Translations under genes and position numbers: made by a program
Part shown: positions 22,189 to 34,169 of the stretch, piece by piece
Layout: the number at the start of each line of letters is the position of its first letter
Position numbering within the stretch: the stretch's first letter is position 1
The notes under the pieces: generated by a model
Database searches by the model: none
Told to the model about the DNA's origin: nothing
Seen by the model: only the letters and a program-made list of their open reading frames with translations
From: Tanypteryx hageni
Taxonomy: Eukaryota > Arthropoda > Insecta > Odonata > Petaluridae
Direction: 5' to 3'
Assembly: GCA_028673005.1 (NCBI GenBank)
Contig: CM054112.1
Location: 187,748,564-187,812,563, forward strand
DNA: 64,000 bases

Positions 22189-25100
22189 TAGATTGTTATT
22201 TTCGGCAATGCTCGATTCACCGATGCCTTTTCTCGGAAATACCAGAGTGATGTCATAGTTTTCGCGAGACATCGAGATTCCATCAGGAGGAATGAACCGC
22301 CGCAAGTGGTTTCCCTTCATTTTCGCAAAAAAAAACTATCTCAATTCGAATTTCTCATCGCTTCGCCTGGCGAGATATCGGTTTTATTGTGGAGCCTGAG
22401 GAAGATCACCTTCTTATCGCAATCTGCCGTCTGGGGCACAACCCTTTCTCCCGGAATCGCTTCGTGTGACTCAGCCGCCTCGGGTCCATACACGAGAGTA
22501 ATTGCATCCTGTTCCATTCCGTAGTTCCCGTTCACTTACACACATACCGCTCATCGTACTCCTTCATAACCCCTTCCCTTCCACACTCATCTTCCGCTCC
22601 GAGTCAATCGTTTTATTTTTGCTCGCTTTTTGACAACGCTAGTTCCTTGATCTCATCCTTTTTTTCTCATTCCCTGCCAAACATCCCCTCCCCTTATCAT
22701 CTCTACTCCCCTCTCCTATCCTCCTTTTCCTACTTCCATCCATACCACACAGCTCTACGGATCTATTTCAGACACGGAACTTAATTTTCGAACCGGATTG
22801 GCCGAGGCAGTATCTCTCTCTCTCTTTCCCTTCCTCCTTCTTGTTTTTATTTTGGATCGTTCGCCTGCTTGTCTGTTCGAGTATGTGTGTGCGCGCGCGT
22901 GTGGATTGTGCGATGGAGTCATTCACGATGATGTCAGCGCCTCCCGGGAATCGTGTCACACGGAATGCTGTGGGAAGCGAGTTTTATTTATTTTTTATAC
23001 GGCGTTTTCTGCCTCTGAATTATTGGTGGACCGCGCGTCTTTTTTAGAACGAGTTGCGTCGGCGGGGTGAAAGTACGTGCGGATGGTTATGGCTCCGCTC
23101 GCTCGGGTTGCGTGCGCCGTAAATATTCTTTTCGGTTACGCGATCGATCGACCGTTCGGTTTTATAGTTTTCGGGGAATAATTTGGGTCTACCGGATGCT
23201 GGGGAGATTGGGAATGGATACCGCTACGGGCTGGTTACTCGCACCGAGAGAGCGATACGGCTTTCGAGATGCGGAGAGGAGGGTAAAAATAGTCCACGGG
23301 TGCTTTTTCCGCACGCTATTTTTTTAATCCCTTTTCCTACGTCGCGCGTGCATTCCGATCACTCTTTGATGGAGTAGGCCTGCGAGCCATAACGTTCGAA
23401 AGGGGTTTTTCGATTGTTGCTGCGGAGTGAAAGTGATTTCGGTACGCGTCTAGCGTCATATGAGAATTAAAACGCGCACGATCGTCGATGCGATATGCCG
23501 GTGTGCGAATCAAGAGGAGTGAGGGGTTATTTGATCGTAGCGTGAGATAAGAGCTCGTGAGAAAATTGCAATCGTAATTTAAAATCCGGCGCTTAAAACT
23601 GGTGCAACGCATTTTGTTACACCCTTTTGTATTATCTTCGTCGATTAATTAATTTAAGTTACGAATGCACTTTTGTGTTGCCGCATGTCGAGTCTTTTAC
23701 GAAGATTTGCTTTTCATTTGCCGAGCACATTATTAAAAAAATGGCCGCCATAGGCGAAGAAAGAAGAAACCCGAGTTTACGCATTGTTAAGCGTGAGAAA
23801 CCTTTCACAAGATCGCGATAGAACGGCGGAAAGCGTTCGTAAATAAGAAAAGCGCCCCATGGTATTAAGAGAGCCGACGACATGACGCATCCTTAATCCC
23901 GGGTTTTTACGGGCGCAAAAAAGGAACCTTAATTACGTGACCGGGCGCTCCGTAAAATAGTTCCAATAATAACTCCGGCAAACGAAATCGCCAATGCGCG
24001 AAGAATATTTTACACCCCGCGGCACCTTGTGCGTGACGTCATCGCCCCTCCCCAATCCCCTCCTCCCCTTGGCTCTAGAAGCACTCTCACTGATCCGCGG
24101 GTTTTCCTCCCTCCCTCGCCCGAACGAACCCATACATTCAGCATTTTTTATCACCCCTTGGCAATCACGAGTTTCCTCTTCTTCTGCTTCACCCGGACCA
24201 CCCCGCTCGTTATCTCTCTCTCTTTCTCTCATCCCCTTCCATCCTCTTTCTCCAACTCCTCTTCCGATTCTGCATTCCGAAACGGCCCACTCACGCCGAT
24301 CCTTTTTAATTTTTTTTTCTTTACGCGCCTATTTTTTTCGCTTCCCTTTTCCGCCAAACCACCCTTCTCTTCCCACATCGATTCTTCATCTCCCTTCTCT
24401 CCTCGCAATCTTCTTTCCTTTTTGGCTTCATTAGTCATCTTAAAGGTTAAACTATTCGGGATCGAACGTTTTCTACTTTTTTTCTCGTTTTTTCTTTCCC
24501 GACGTTCTCCTTGGAATTCTGTAATCTTCCGACCGGGAAGATCCCGATCCAAAGGAGCGCCCTCTCTCTCTAATCTTCCTTATTCATGCTGATGAATAAA
24601 AGGCCCTTGTATCGGTCAAACGGAAATTCCTCGTTTGGGAGTCAGGGTGTGCGTAATGTCGATGTCTTCCGCTATATTTTTGACGGTACTAAACTGTTCC
24701 TCGGTCAAGTTCTTACTTGGGAAGAATATGCTTTTTTATTTTTATAAATTTATTTTTCGAGCCTTTCCACTACGCTTTTACGTAAGAAATACCACAAAAA
24801 CCGAGTCGGCGAAGTGATCTTTCTATCCCCATCGGGCTCGTTAGCGGACTTCTTTGTTTTCAGGCCAATGCTGTTTCAAAAATTCAATATAATAAGCAGG
24901 CCACGGTCGCTGTCATGAAGATGCTCGCGAGGCAGAAAAGAAATGTCAAGATAATATTCCTTATTTTCTCTCGCTCGCGGGTCTCGTCTCTTCGTCAGCG
25001 AAAATCTGAGAAACAGTATCGAGTCTACTTGGAGGAATTGATGCAAACCATATCCGACGACAGCGCAACGTAAACCAGGAAAAAGCCGATTCGAAGCTGA

Positions 25101-27719
25101 CTTATCCCTTCTGCTGCCACGGAAATTAAAACTCTCCATCGCTGAGTTCGGAATTACGAGGAAGATGCCGAAGGAGCAAACGAAAAACAAGACTCCCGCA
25201 TTGTGCTTTTTTGGTTGCGCCGATCGAGAAAACTACGCATTTTTTTATCCCCTGGTATTTAGACCGGAACTCTAAGAATATTCGAGGCCGAGTGAATGTC
25301 GCTCGCCTAGAGGTCGATGACTGGTATAAATCCGAATGTTTTCTACGCCAAACAGTCCGGCCGCAAAACTTCTTTCCAAATGGGGTAGCATGTGTGGGTG
25401 ACGGGGAGTAGGGAGAGGAGAGACACATTGAGCATTAATAGTGGGAGTTTATTGTCCCTCTCGCCTCGAATGCCTCCCCCTACTCCTATTTCGGTTACGT
25501 ATGCCAACTCCTCCCACCCTCCCCCTCCTGTTCGCACCCCGACCCCTTTAAATCCCCCTGCCTCTCCGCTTTTTCTCCTTCGTTAGTTAAACCTTGCGGG
25601 CTTCTGAGGCGCAGGTAAACTCGTATTTCTATTTTCCTTTGAGGCCACTCGAGTTACTTGCGCGCTACGTTCTTTTTTATTGGATTTTTTCTGTTGGAAC
25701 ATCGGTAGAAAAATCGTCCGGAAGTGCAGTGCGTTTTTTTGATCGGTTAATTTGAATCGAACGACTTTAAAAAAATATCCCTGTGGCTTACGCCACACGC
25801 AATCATCTCTCGCTTCTCCGTGGACGCATTTATCCTGGTGCCATCCACTGCGAAGTCATTCTTCTCCCTTCCCCCCCCCTCTCGATTTCTCTCCTAAATT
25901 GCCTTTCGAGGGATAAACCGTCCCGTTCGTAAAGCGGACGAAATTTAATTAATGAGCCGGAGCGGTGATTGCCGGGAATTATGGGACGCTCCAAGTTTGT
26001 TCCCTAAAATTGGATACCGGCCCCCGAGAGTGAGCGAGAGAGAAAGAGGGGGGGGGGGAAATAAACCCTCGTTCGAGATTGAGTGAGCACTCCTCTCCTC
26101 CCTCTCTTTCTCTCCCCACAGTCGGGCTTCTCTCTTCCTCTCTATGTCGCTTCCTACCTCCTCCCACCTTTTAGCTGCTCCCTCACACACACGCACACAC
26201 ACTCTTATACGTCAGTCGCACCCCCTTCAGTGTCCATAACCCTCGCTGACGACGATTCCACCGCCTGCCGCAGCTCCTGTGCATGATCCGCTTAACCAAG
26301 GCAAAGGAGGAGGCTACCTAAGAGGATTATCAGGAGCAGCCAATGAAGTGTCACTTCCGGTACCACCCAACCTCTCTGTCTCCTCCCCACCTCTCCTTCG
26401 CAACTCCTATCCTTTTCCTCCTTGCTCCAGCTTTACTTTTATTTCTCGCTCGTTATTGCGTTTATTTTCTTTCCTATTTTTCTTCCCATGTTGCCGTCGT
26501 TTTGCTTTTTTTGAGCGAATTTCTTACTTGATGTTTTTCTTCGCAGCGTATTGTCACAAGGGGATTAAGAGCTCGTCCGAATGGTCTTTTAAAATAACCG
26601 GCGAAGGAAGCGCTTGATTAAGTTTCCTAGGAGATTAGGACGCTTGGTAACCTGCATAATTTTAGTGATCAATTTCGGAGGTATTTCCTCCCTTTTCCTC
26701 ATTCTCCTCCCTCACCCCTTTCCGTTCCGTTTACGAAAGCCTGCCAGCGATTTCCCTCCGCTTCTTTCCCATCCCATCAACCCTTTCGTTTCCCTCGCTC
26801 CTCTTCCCCCTCCGGTGGATCTTCTCCTTTCCTCTTTCCCTCTTTAATCCTCGCGACTCTTGACCTTTGTCCCCTCTGCTCTCCCCTCTCCCGTTCCGCC
26901 CGCTTCCCTTCTTTCCATCTCGACTCGCTCACGCTCTCTCATTCTCGCCCACTTCTAAATTTTATCTTCTCACGACTAATCTCCTTCGCCCTAAAAAGGT
27001 CTTCCATAAATACGTATCCTTTTTCAATCCCTAAATAGGATGACTCCTATCCTCCCGTTTTACAGAAAAATTGCCTCGGTATCATCCGTACAATCTGTGG
27101 GATTTTGTATGGCTTTATTCGTGCATTATCTTCCCTTAGAGCGCGTTGAAGCGGGTAACTGCGTTTCTATCGAGATTCCATCGCGTAATAACAACAATAT
27201 CTCGAGAAATTCGCCCCGTGATGAGATTGCACAGTTTTTAGGCCGTCGTCTGAAAAACGGGTAATCCTTTTAGATGGCAAATCTAGCCTTACAAATGCTA
27301 TTTAGAATGTTTACCTGGTTCAGAGAACGTAAATCCGCGATCTTATTCTCACCAGGAAGCAGTTCGAAATTCCTTGAACGCCATTTTACCCTTCGGAGAA
27401 CCCATCTCGAATCGAATTCTTCCGGGAAACAAAGAGTATTTCCGGGAACGAATGTGCCCCCTTCTCTCGAGGGTGCGCGGTTCCTAATTAGTCCATCAAG
27501 AGGAGCGAGTTCGATACTTAAAACTTCTCCTCCCCCGAGGTAATTGGAGGGGACACCTCTCTCTAGCTGGACCCTATCCTTCTCTCTCCTCCTGCCGTCT
27601 TTCTCTCCCTCCTCCAATTCCCCCGGCTCCTCCACTTGGCCGTTGCGTAATGATCTCCGCGCGATCAGCCGCCTTTTTTCTCTTCTTTCGAGTGTGACCC
27701 AGATTCAGTTAACGCTTGA

Positions 27720-27900
27720 GTAAGGAGAGGAGGAGGAGAGGGACGGAGGAAGTCGGGGAGGAGAGGGAGGGAGGAGTATAGTAGGCGGAGTGCAGCGGAG
27801 GAAGGAAGGAAATGGGTGGAGCGACGGAAAAGGAGGGCGGAGAGAGAGTTTTTAAAAAAGACGCAGCGAGTGGTTAAAAAAGAAAGGGTGAGGAGAAAGG
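27720..27900 (+). repeat. Purine-rich tract
   Basis: G/A-dominated plus strand (AGGAGGAGAGG, GGAAGGAAGG), the opposite polarity to most other tracts in the window. Confidence 0.6.
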
Positions 27901-30900
27901 TGTGGTGCGCCAATAACCGGAGGGTAGGAAAAGATGATTGCCGGCAGTCGATTCGGTTATGTTCTTGAACGGTTGCTTTACGACGTTTCCGGTTTAATCG
28001 GGCCAAGATAGGGCGAAGGTTTACTAGAGGGGGGCTATTTGGATTAGACCCGGAACTAACCTACGGTAGGTATTTTGTCTGTGCCTCAAACCCGTAAACG
28101 GTTTCCGAAGCAGCTTTCTCATCGTGAGATATCGTCTGTTGGATTTCTCGCGGGTTTCGGGTATTTATTTATTTATTAGGTGAATTTTTATGGGACGGTT
28201 TTATGAAGGCAAACGGAAGACTTCCGCTGGGAGAAGCGCATCGTTGTTGCTGAAGCTTTATCTGTACATACACTTGTATTTAAGTCGGTTTTCAGTTTTT
28301 GTGTATAAAATTACGTAAGTAATTTAAATCTTGTCGTGACATTTTTCCTGCATTTGAAGTGTTTTTCTCACTTCCTTTCGTCACTCGCTCGTCTCGGTCT
28401 TTTCCTCCTCGCGTGCATTTACGGCGGTTTCATTTCCTCGTGGAGAGAATGCAGCGGCCGTGGCACTCAGCCTATTAAAGGCGACGAGGAAAGTCATTTT
28501 CTTTCTCCCTTTCTCCGCTCTCCGCCCCCGTTGTAGCAAGAGAGAGAGGGAAAGAAAAGCGTTCGCAATGGCCGACGGTTGGTCTCTCCTCGAAAAAGGG
28601 GTGGTTTTGTAGGTATCTAGGACGCGGGAAAGCCATTTCAACCTCGAGCGGTCTACACGATGGTCAAGCATTATAGTGTCACCCTTAGAGAGGAAGGAGA
28701 GAGAGAGAGTAGGAAGGAGAAAAGAACGGGCACGGAGAGGGATGAGTCCGAAGATGCGTTGAAAATCGGACGATACTATAAAAAATAAAGGAATGGTCTC
28801 CAACCTTCTCTTTCCGGTCGGCACAACTCTCTCCGGCTCTCTATCCAAAGAGGCTGGCAAGTATTCTTGAAGCGAGAGGGAAAAGAGAGGAGAAAAAAGG
28901 AGGGAGGTGGTTTTTTTTCGTATAAAGAGACATCTCTCGGGGGTAAATCGAGGAGGAGAAAATATCGATGCAATGTTTTCTCCCGCGACGGGATGTGAGA
29001 ACGTTTTTCTTTTTTCTCTCATCTGGCTCTCGTCGGAGAGGTCGGGGTGAAATTGATTTTAGCTTTCTAAAGAATTAAGGGGATGACGGAGAAATGTTTT
29101 CGCCGCCGGTTATCTCGCGCGCGTAGAATTTGCTTACGGACGAAGCATGTTTGTTTTATCTCTCGCGGTGTAATAAGGAACTCCGAAATATTTTGCTCTT
29201 AACGGTTCGGTTTCGCGTCTACGTTCACCTTCGCGCGCCTATAACCGCTAACGTTCTTTCGAACGTCGGAGGATTTGTTTTTCCTCGCATTTTTTCCTCG
29301 TCGTCCACAAGAAAGTCTACTTTGCGGTGTCAACGGATTTTCGCGTGTCTTGTTTTTCGAAATCGGTCTCGATCGGTTGTTTTTTTTTTTCGAGCGACTT
29401 GCATTTTTTCTTTTCGAGTTGTACAGGTACGGGATGGTTGTGCGTTTTACGTACGACCGTGGCCTATTTCCTTTGCGGAGCTTACACAATCTGGAAAATC
29501 CTGTTCGACGAATGTCAACCCTCTTGTAAGGGCATATTCTTCCGATGCGGAGGAGAAAAATCGTAATGAAATTGTTTTGCGTAAAAAGGTCATGTTCTGG
29601 TGTTTTCTCACGGCTTCGAATATAATTTTAGTCTTGCCGAAGCTTGCTTATCTTCGACGGACTTCATTCAATTGTCCGTTATTTACTACGTATTTCCTTT
29701 TGGCCTCATTGGTTGCCGGTCGTATTTTCTTTTTATATTTGTACGACTTCGAAAAAGCTCGGGAGAAAATTGCCGTCGTGTTTTTCGGCAGGATATTTTT
29801 CGAACGTGTATTTTCCTAGTTTGAAGAAAAAGAAATCGAAGTAATCCAATAATAACGAGGAAGCGAGCGCAATTTTCGCTCGATTTTTTTTATTTTTGCG
29901 AACTTCGTGCCCTTTTATCCGAACTGATGAAATTGGCTCCACCTAGCGAGGACATGCGGCTGGAAAGACGCTGTCGGGAGAGGGATGGCGTCTAGTCTCG
30001 TCACCTGGATTCCCGACGGAGGATGGTGCGGAGGTGGGGGTCGTTGCGTCATTCGGTCCCGGTTGCCACGGGGATCATCGAGATGGAAGGAAGGGAGCGA
30101 CTGCAGATGCGACACGCGGGAGGGTTGGGGTATCTGGCGAAATTAGTCATCGCATCGGAGCTTCTCTCCACGGGGATAGGCGTACTGCGGTTATCGGGAA
30201 ACATCCTCCCTTGAAAAAATTTTTCCGCGTTTGGAAAACTGGAAGCGTGCGACGCAGCGCGTGACATGCATCGGTCGGTGGAGGGCAAAAAAAACTTCGA
30301 ACAAATGAAAAAGAATCGCTGGCTCCAAGGACGACGCGCTATCAATTTTGATCCGGGAATTCTTTTCGCAATTGGAGATTCAGTTACCGGAGTGATACAA
30401 TTGGGTTAGAGTGTCAATCAGCGCCGTCCGAACTCCGCCCTATGCGTCCGACTCTTCGGAATATTTCCAACTCGCGATTCGAAAGCGCGTGCACAAACTC
30501 CGGCATTCCTCGGAGCCGGATTAATTCGCGAATTTTCGCACTCTGGGCCCGTCCGCGCCCGTTTTCCGCCATTCTCCTTTGGTAACTGTCCCTCGCGAGC
30601 GGAAATTGGAAGAATGACGCGACGTTTTCGAGAGAATCCGCGGTCGAATTTTTTCCCTATATGGACGTCCGTGGACGTTTAAAACTCGTGACCTAAAACT
30701 GCCGACGTCGTTCAGAACTTTTTTTTGCCCGGATCTATTTATTTCTTCCCAAAAAACGCGTTAGTTTTTCGCTTCCCTCTCTAAACCCGTGCGTGTTATT
30801 TCTGCGTGGCGGCCTTTCTCCGCACGGAAGGAATGCGAAGCGTGAGACTTCATGGAGAGAGGAGATAGGTCTCCCCTTCGCTCTTAAGAGCGGTTTTGCA

Positions 30901-31114
30901 GGGTTTCGTTCCCTCTGTCAATGCCACGGACGAGCGGCCGCCACCCCACCCTCCCACCTCCCTTTACCCTATAACCTCATCCCCCTCCCTATCTCACCTC
31001 TCTCCCACCCACACCTCTCTCTATCTCTCACTCCCATCGCTTCTCCTTGGTGCACCTCGCCATTCAATGTTTCTCTGCGACCCGTCGCCGTCCTCTCTCC
31101 GAGGACGGATCTCT

Positions 31115-31127
31115 CCCCCCCCCCCCC
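31115..31127 (+). repeat. 13-base C homopolymer
   Basis: Thirteen consecutive C within a pyrimidine-rich stretch. A likely sequencing and assembly length-error site. Confidence 0.9.
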
Positions 31128-31741
31128 TTTCCATTCTCGAAAGGGTCACGTGAACTCTCACGCCACTTGGATTATAGGCAAACGCGTCGGTGCATGTGTG
31201 CGGTTTCCCCCTTTCATGAGGTTGTGCGTAGAGAGAGAGAGAGAATGACCGGAGGATATGCGCGCATTTCTATTCTGCTCGTAGTCCCTTTTTGAGCTCT
31301 TTGCAATTTCCCCTCGTAGTTCCTGCTGGATTGTTCGATATTGCCGTATCGCATCGGGATTGCATTTTATTATTTAATATTGATTGTCTTGCGAATGATG
31401 GCGAGGATGTCTATGGGACAGATTTTACAATTACGTGCAGGAAAACGCGCTGTCATATTAAAACTGATTCGCACCACGTAGGGTTAAAACTCTTATCACT
31501 CGAACTATAGGTACAGGCAAAAATAATCAGTCATATAACTTCGACGTACGGAGTAGGTAATTACCGCGAGGAAATACAGTCTTCGATAAGTCGGGGATTT
31601 GTGTTGCAGAGGCTAGACCAGGGGTGGGGAACTGGCGGCCTTTTGTGATACTCTGTGTGGCCTTTTGCATACTTGTCTAAACATACTCAGACTCATATAC
31701 GATTTTAGCATGAAAGTTACAGAAAGAACAAACTAAAGATT

Positions 31742-32089
31742 TTGCATCAACAGAATCTTTGCGCCAAATCTTGTTTTAAATGACACATTACGTATAGTTA
31801 TTAGTATTGTGAACTACATTCGAGCAAATGCTTCACGGCATCGCCAGTGCTTCAATATGACGATGAAACATTTAGTGTAGATCTTCCAAACCATTAAGTG
31901 AGCTGGTTGCCACAAGGTCAAATACTAGAAAATCTTTTAGCTTTGCAAAAACAAGTCACGAGCTTTTTCATAGAACAGAATGAACCTTGTGAAATGCTGG
32001 AACCAAATATCAAGTTCTTAGCTCACAACAAACATTCACAAAAAGTCATTAAATTGTGTTCGCCTTCTTATTTTGATGAATGTGATTGA
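31742..32089 (+). pseudogene. Broken hAT transposase fragment
   Basis: Translated pieces in shifting frames resemble consecutive parts of Charlie-type hAT transposases (the family that also gave ZBED5, SCAND3 and GTF2IRD2-like proteins). LHQQNLCAKS is at 31742-31771. A VNYIRANASRHRQ piece follows from about 31809 in another frame. A piece with the pattern SWLPQGQILENLLAL..VTSFF..QNEPCEMLE lies at 31898-32089. In-frame stops and frame changes separate them, and the N-terminal zinc finger and C-terminal dimerisation region are missing. This gene is dead. Confidence 0.78.
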
Positions 32090-32335
32090 ATGCAACTTTT
32101 TATTTAAATGTCCTTAATTTGTTTTAACTTCTTTAAAGTCTATTAATATGCTAGCAAATATGAAAATTTTAATTTTTTTGCATTAGATTAAAAAGTCATT
32201 ATATTGTGTTAAAGCCTTCAAAGTTTTTAAAAATATTAGTTAATATGAAGAATTGAAATCTGTATTCGTTAAATAAAAAAGGCATTAAATTGTGTTTGCC
32301 TCTTTATTATTTCATAAATTATTATAAATTATTGA
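32040..32335. repeat. 86-bp tandem array inside the hAT relic
   Basis: An AT-rich unit beginning roughly AAAAGTCATTAAATTGTGTT recurs at 32040 (truncated), 32104 (diverged), 32190 and 32276. The last three starts are spaced 86 bp apart. Each unit goes on to a TTAATATGAA-like segment. The first copy overlaps the end of the transposase remnant. Confidence 0.6.
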
Positions 32336-34137
32336 TAAATGTGAATGTATGCAACGTGGATCGCAATGTGCGTCCTGATGAGGTCTCCGTTAAGTAGCAT
32401 TTGGCCTTACAATGAAAAAATGTTCCCCACCCCTGGGCTAGACCGTGTGTGTGTTGCATGGAAACGGTCGAGCCCTGATAATTCGAACCTCGGGAAGAAA
32501 ATGTTCTGATTTTCGAAACTTCTGGTTATTAATCTTCGTTTTGGCGAACACGAGTCCGAACGGTAGAAAATATCCTGTATCGATTTATTTAAGGCCGAGT
32601 TAACTGGGCTTGACTGCCTGTTTGTATATAAATATTTAAGAAAGGTATGCATGCATTCATACAAACATGTACATAACTATGTGTAATCGAGAGACTGCAT
32701 AAAAACACGCTGTCGGGGAGAAAGCAGGAACGATAACAGCATTTATCTTTATCTCTGGATCTTTTTATATCTCTCCGTTCGACCTGCTTTCCTATTGAAG
32801 CGTCGTTGCGTAAAGCGGTTATCGTTACCATTGAAATCCTCGACGTTTTGGCTCCCGTTCGTTCCATCGCAGGAAGTCCCCTTATGAGTCTGTTCCCCTT
32901 TTCATTCTCGCCGAGGCCGCAGCCCGGGTGTGCGTGTGTGCGAGCGCGTGTGTGGTGCGGGAAGGGTTAAACGCCCCGTCTGTTCCGGCAATCCTAAAAT
33001 TAAGACGTGCGTTGCTCAACCTCCGATTTCTGGCATCTTCTTAGGCATCATCCCTTTATCTCTCGGTTTTCCTCTCCTACTTCCACACCTCCTCCACACC
33101 TCCTCCACTTCCTCCCTCTCTGGAATCTTCTCCTCTTTCCTTGCATACTCCTCGCACTCAATCCCCCCCCTCCCACAACCAACCATCAAGTCCCGAGGGT
33201 ATCTCCTTGGCGCTCTATTTTACACCCGTCCCATAGCTTCCCTACCTCTTTCTCTACTCGACGCCTCCCTTCGCTCTATTTCCTCCTCCATCTTCCGCTC
33301 TCATAATTCATAATTCTCTCGCTCTCTCTTTCTCTCTCATCCGCCATCTCCCTCTTCCTCCGATTTCCTCTCTTCTCTGAGTTTCTCTCTATAATAAGTT
33401 ATCTTTTATCTCTCATTTATACCTTCGACAAACTTCTCGTAACGCTGTTTACCTTATTATTTCTTTTTTCTCGCAAAGTTCTGTCTCTATCTTATCTCTC
33501 TCCTCGCTCCCATTGTTTTCTAGCGAGTAACCTTAGTAATCGCTCACTTTTTTGAAAAAAAAAGGAGCTTAAAAATGCCTCTTCCTGTATTTCTTGCTTT
33601 GAGCGTATGCCATCGGTCAAGTGTGAATTATTACCGCGTCCTGTGTTATTGTTGCGTTCATAGTTTAGCCATTTTATCTGTGTAATTGATGACTTTCGCA
33701 GTCGAGCTCTCTCAGCATTCTTTCCCAACAGCTCCTTCGACTCTCGATATTTCTATTTCGGTCCCTTTCCCTGTCTTTCTCGCGTTTTTATTCCCCGCTG
33801 TCGCTTCCCGCGCTCGTCTCCTTCCCTGTTTATATTGCCGCCTTTTCTCTTTCCACCGCGTACTTAAATAGGCCACCTCCCTCCCCTCCATCCCGCGAAG
33901 AGGTTGTGTTTTTTGCCCTCCTCTCGGAGCGAAGGGTTTTCCATTTCATCTCAGTTTTGTTCCTTTCTTTCACCCTCTCTCCTTTTTCCTCTTTTCTCGT
34001 TTCGCCATTGCCGCAGGAGGATGTTCCTCGCTTGCGTCCCACGCTTCCCTCTTCGGGGTTGGAGAGGGAGAATGGAAAGAAGATAGGGAGGGAAGGTCTC
34101 GGTTTTGCAACTTGCAAGCGAGACTTATGAATGTACC

Positions 34138-34138
34138 G

Positions 34139-34164
<26 letters not shown>
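34138..34164 (+). repeat. (GA)13 microsatellite
   Basis: About thirteen GA dinucleotides running into a G-run. Confidence 0.93.

Positions 34165-34169
<5 letters not shown>

Larger units (their letters stand above)
22191..31610 (+). other. Large intron, second part: no exon found
   Basis: No supported coding region. Pyrimidine-rich stretches lie near 24040-24590, 25440-25580 and 26080-26960. Purine-rich stretches lie near 27720-27900 and 28530-28760. A GA/G run is at 26028-26061. A 229-codon frame at 29130-29819 starts at TTG, has no domain and coincides with T-rich DNA; I treat it as chance. Confidence 0.45.
31619..32435 (+). mobile_element. Decayed Charlie-type hAT transposon (817 bp)
   Basis: The left terminus is CAGGGGTGGGGAACTGGCGG and the right terminus ends GTTCCCCACCCCTG; the outer 14 bases are perfect inverted repeats. 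An exact 8-bp target duplication (GGCTAGAC) flanks both ends. Inside are frameshifted remnants of a hAT transposase (31742-32089) and an AT-rich 86-bp tandem array (32040-32335). CAGGGGTGGGGAAC ends are typical of Charlie-type hATs. The insertion is non-autonomous and AT-rich relative to its flanks. Confidence 0.9.
31611..32443. repeat. 8-bp target-site duplication pair of the hAT relic
   Basis: GGCTAGAC occurs exactly at 31611-31618 and at 32436-32443, directly abutting the two terminal repeats. An 8-bp exact duplication is the hallmark of hAT insertion. Confidence 0.93.

Noticed and set aside
28381..29022. 213-codon open frame on the minus strand
   Set aside because: Low-complexity Ser/Leu/Arg from GA/CT-rich DNA. 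No domain and no splice context.
29130..29819. 229-codon open frame
   Set aside because: It starts at TTG, is rich in Phe/Arg/Ser/Val from T-rich and CG-rich DNA, has no domain, and nothing supports splicing around it.
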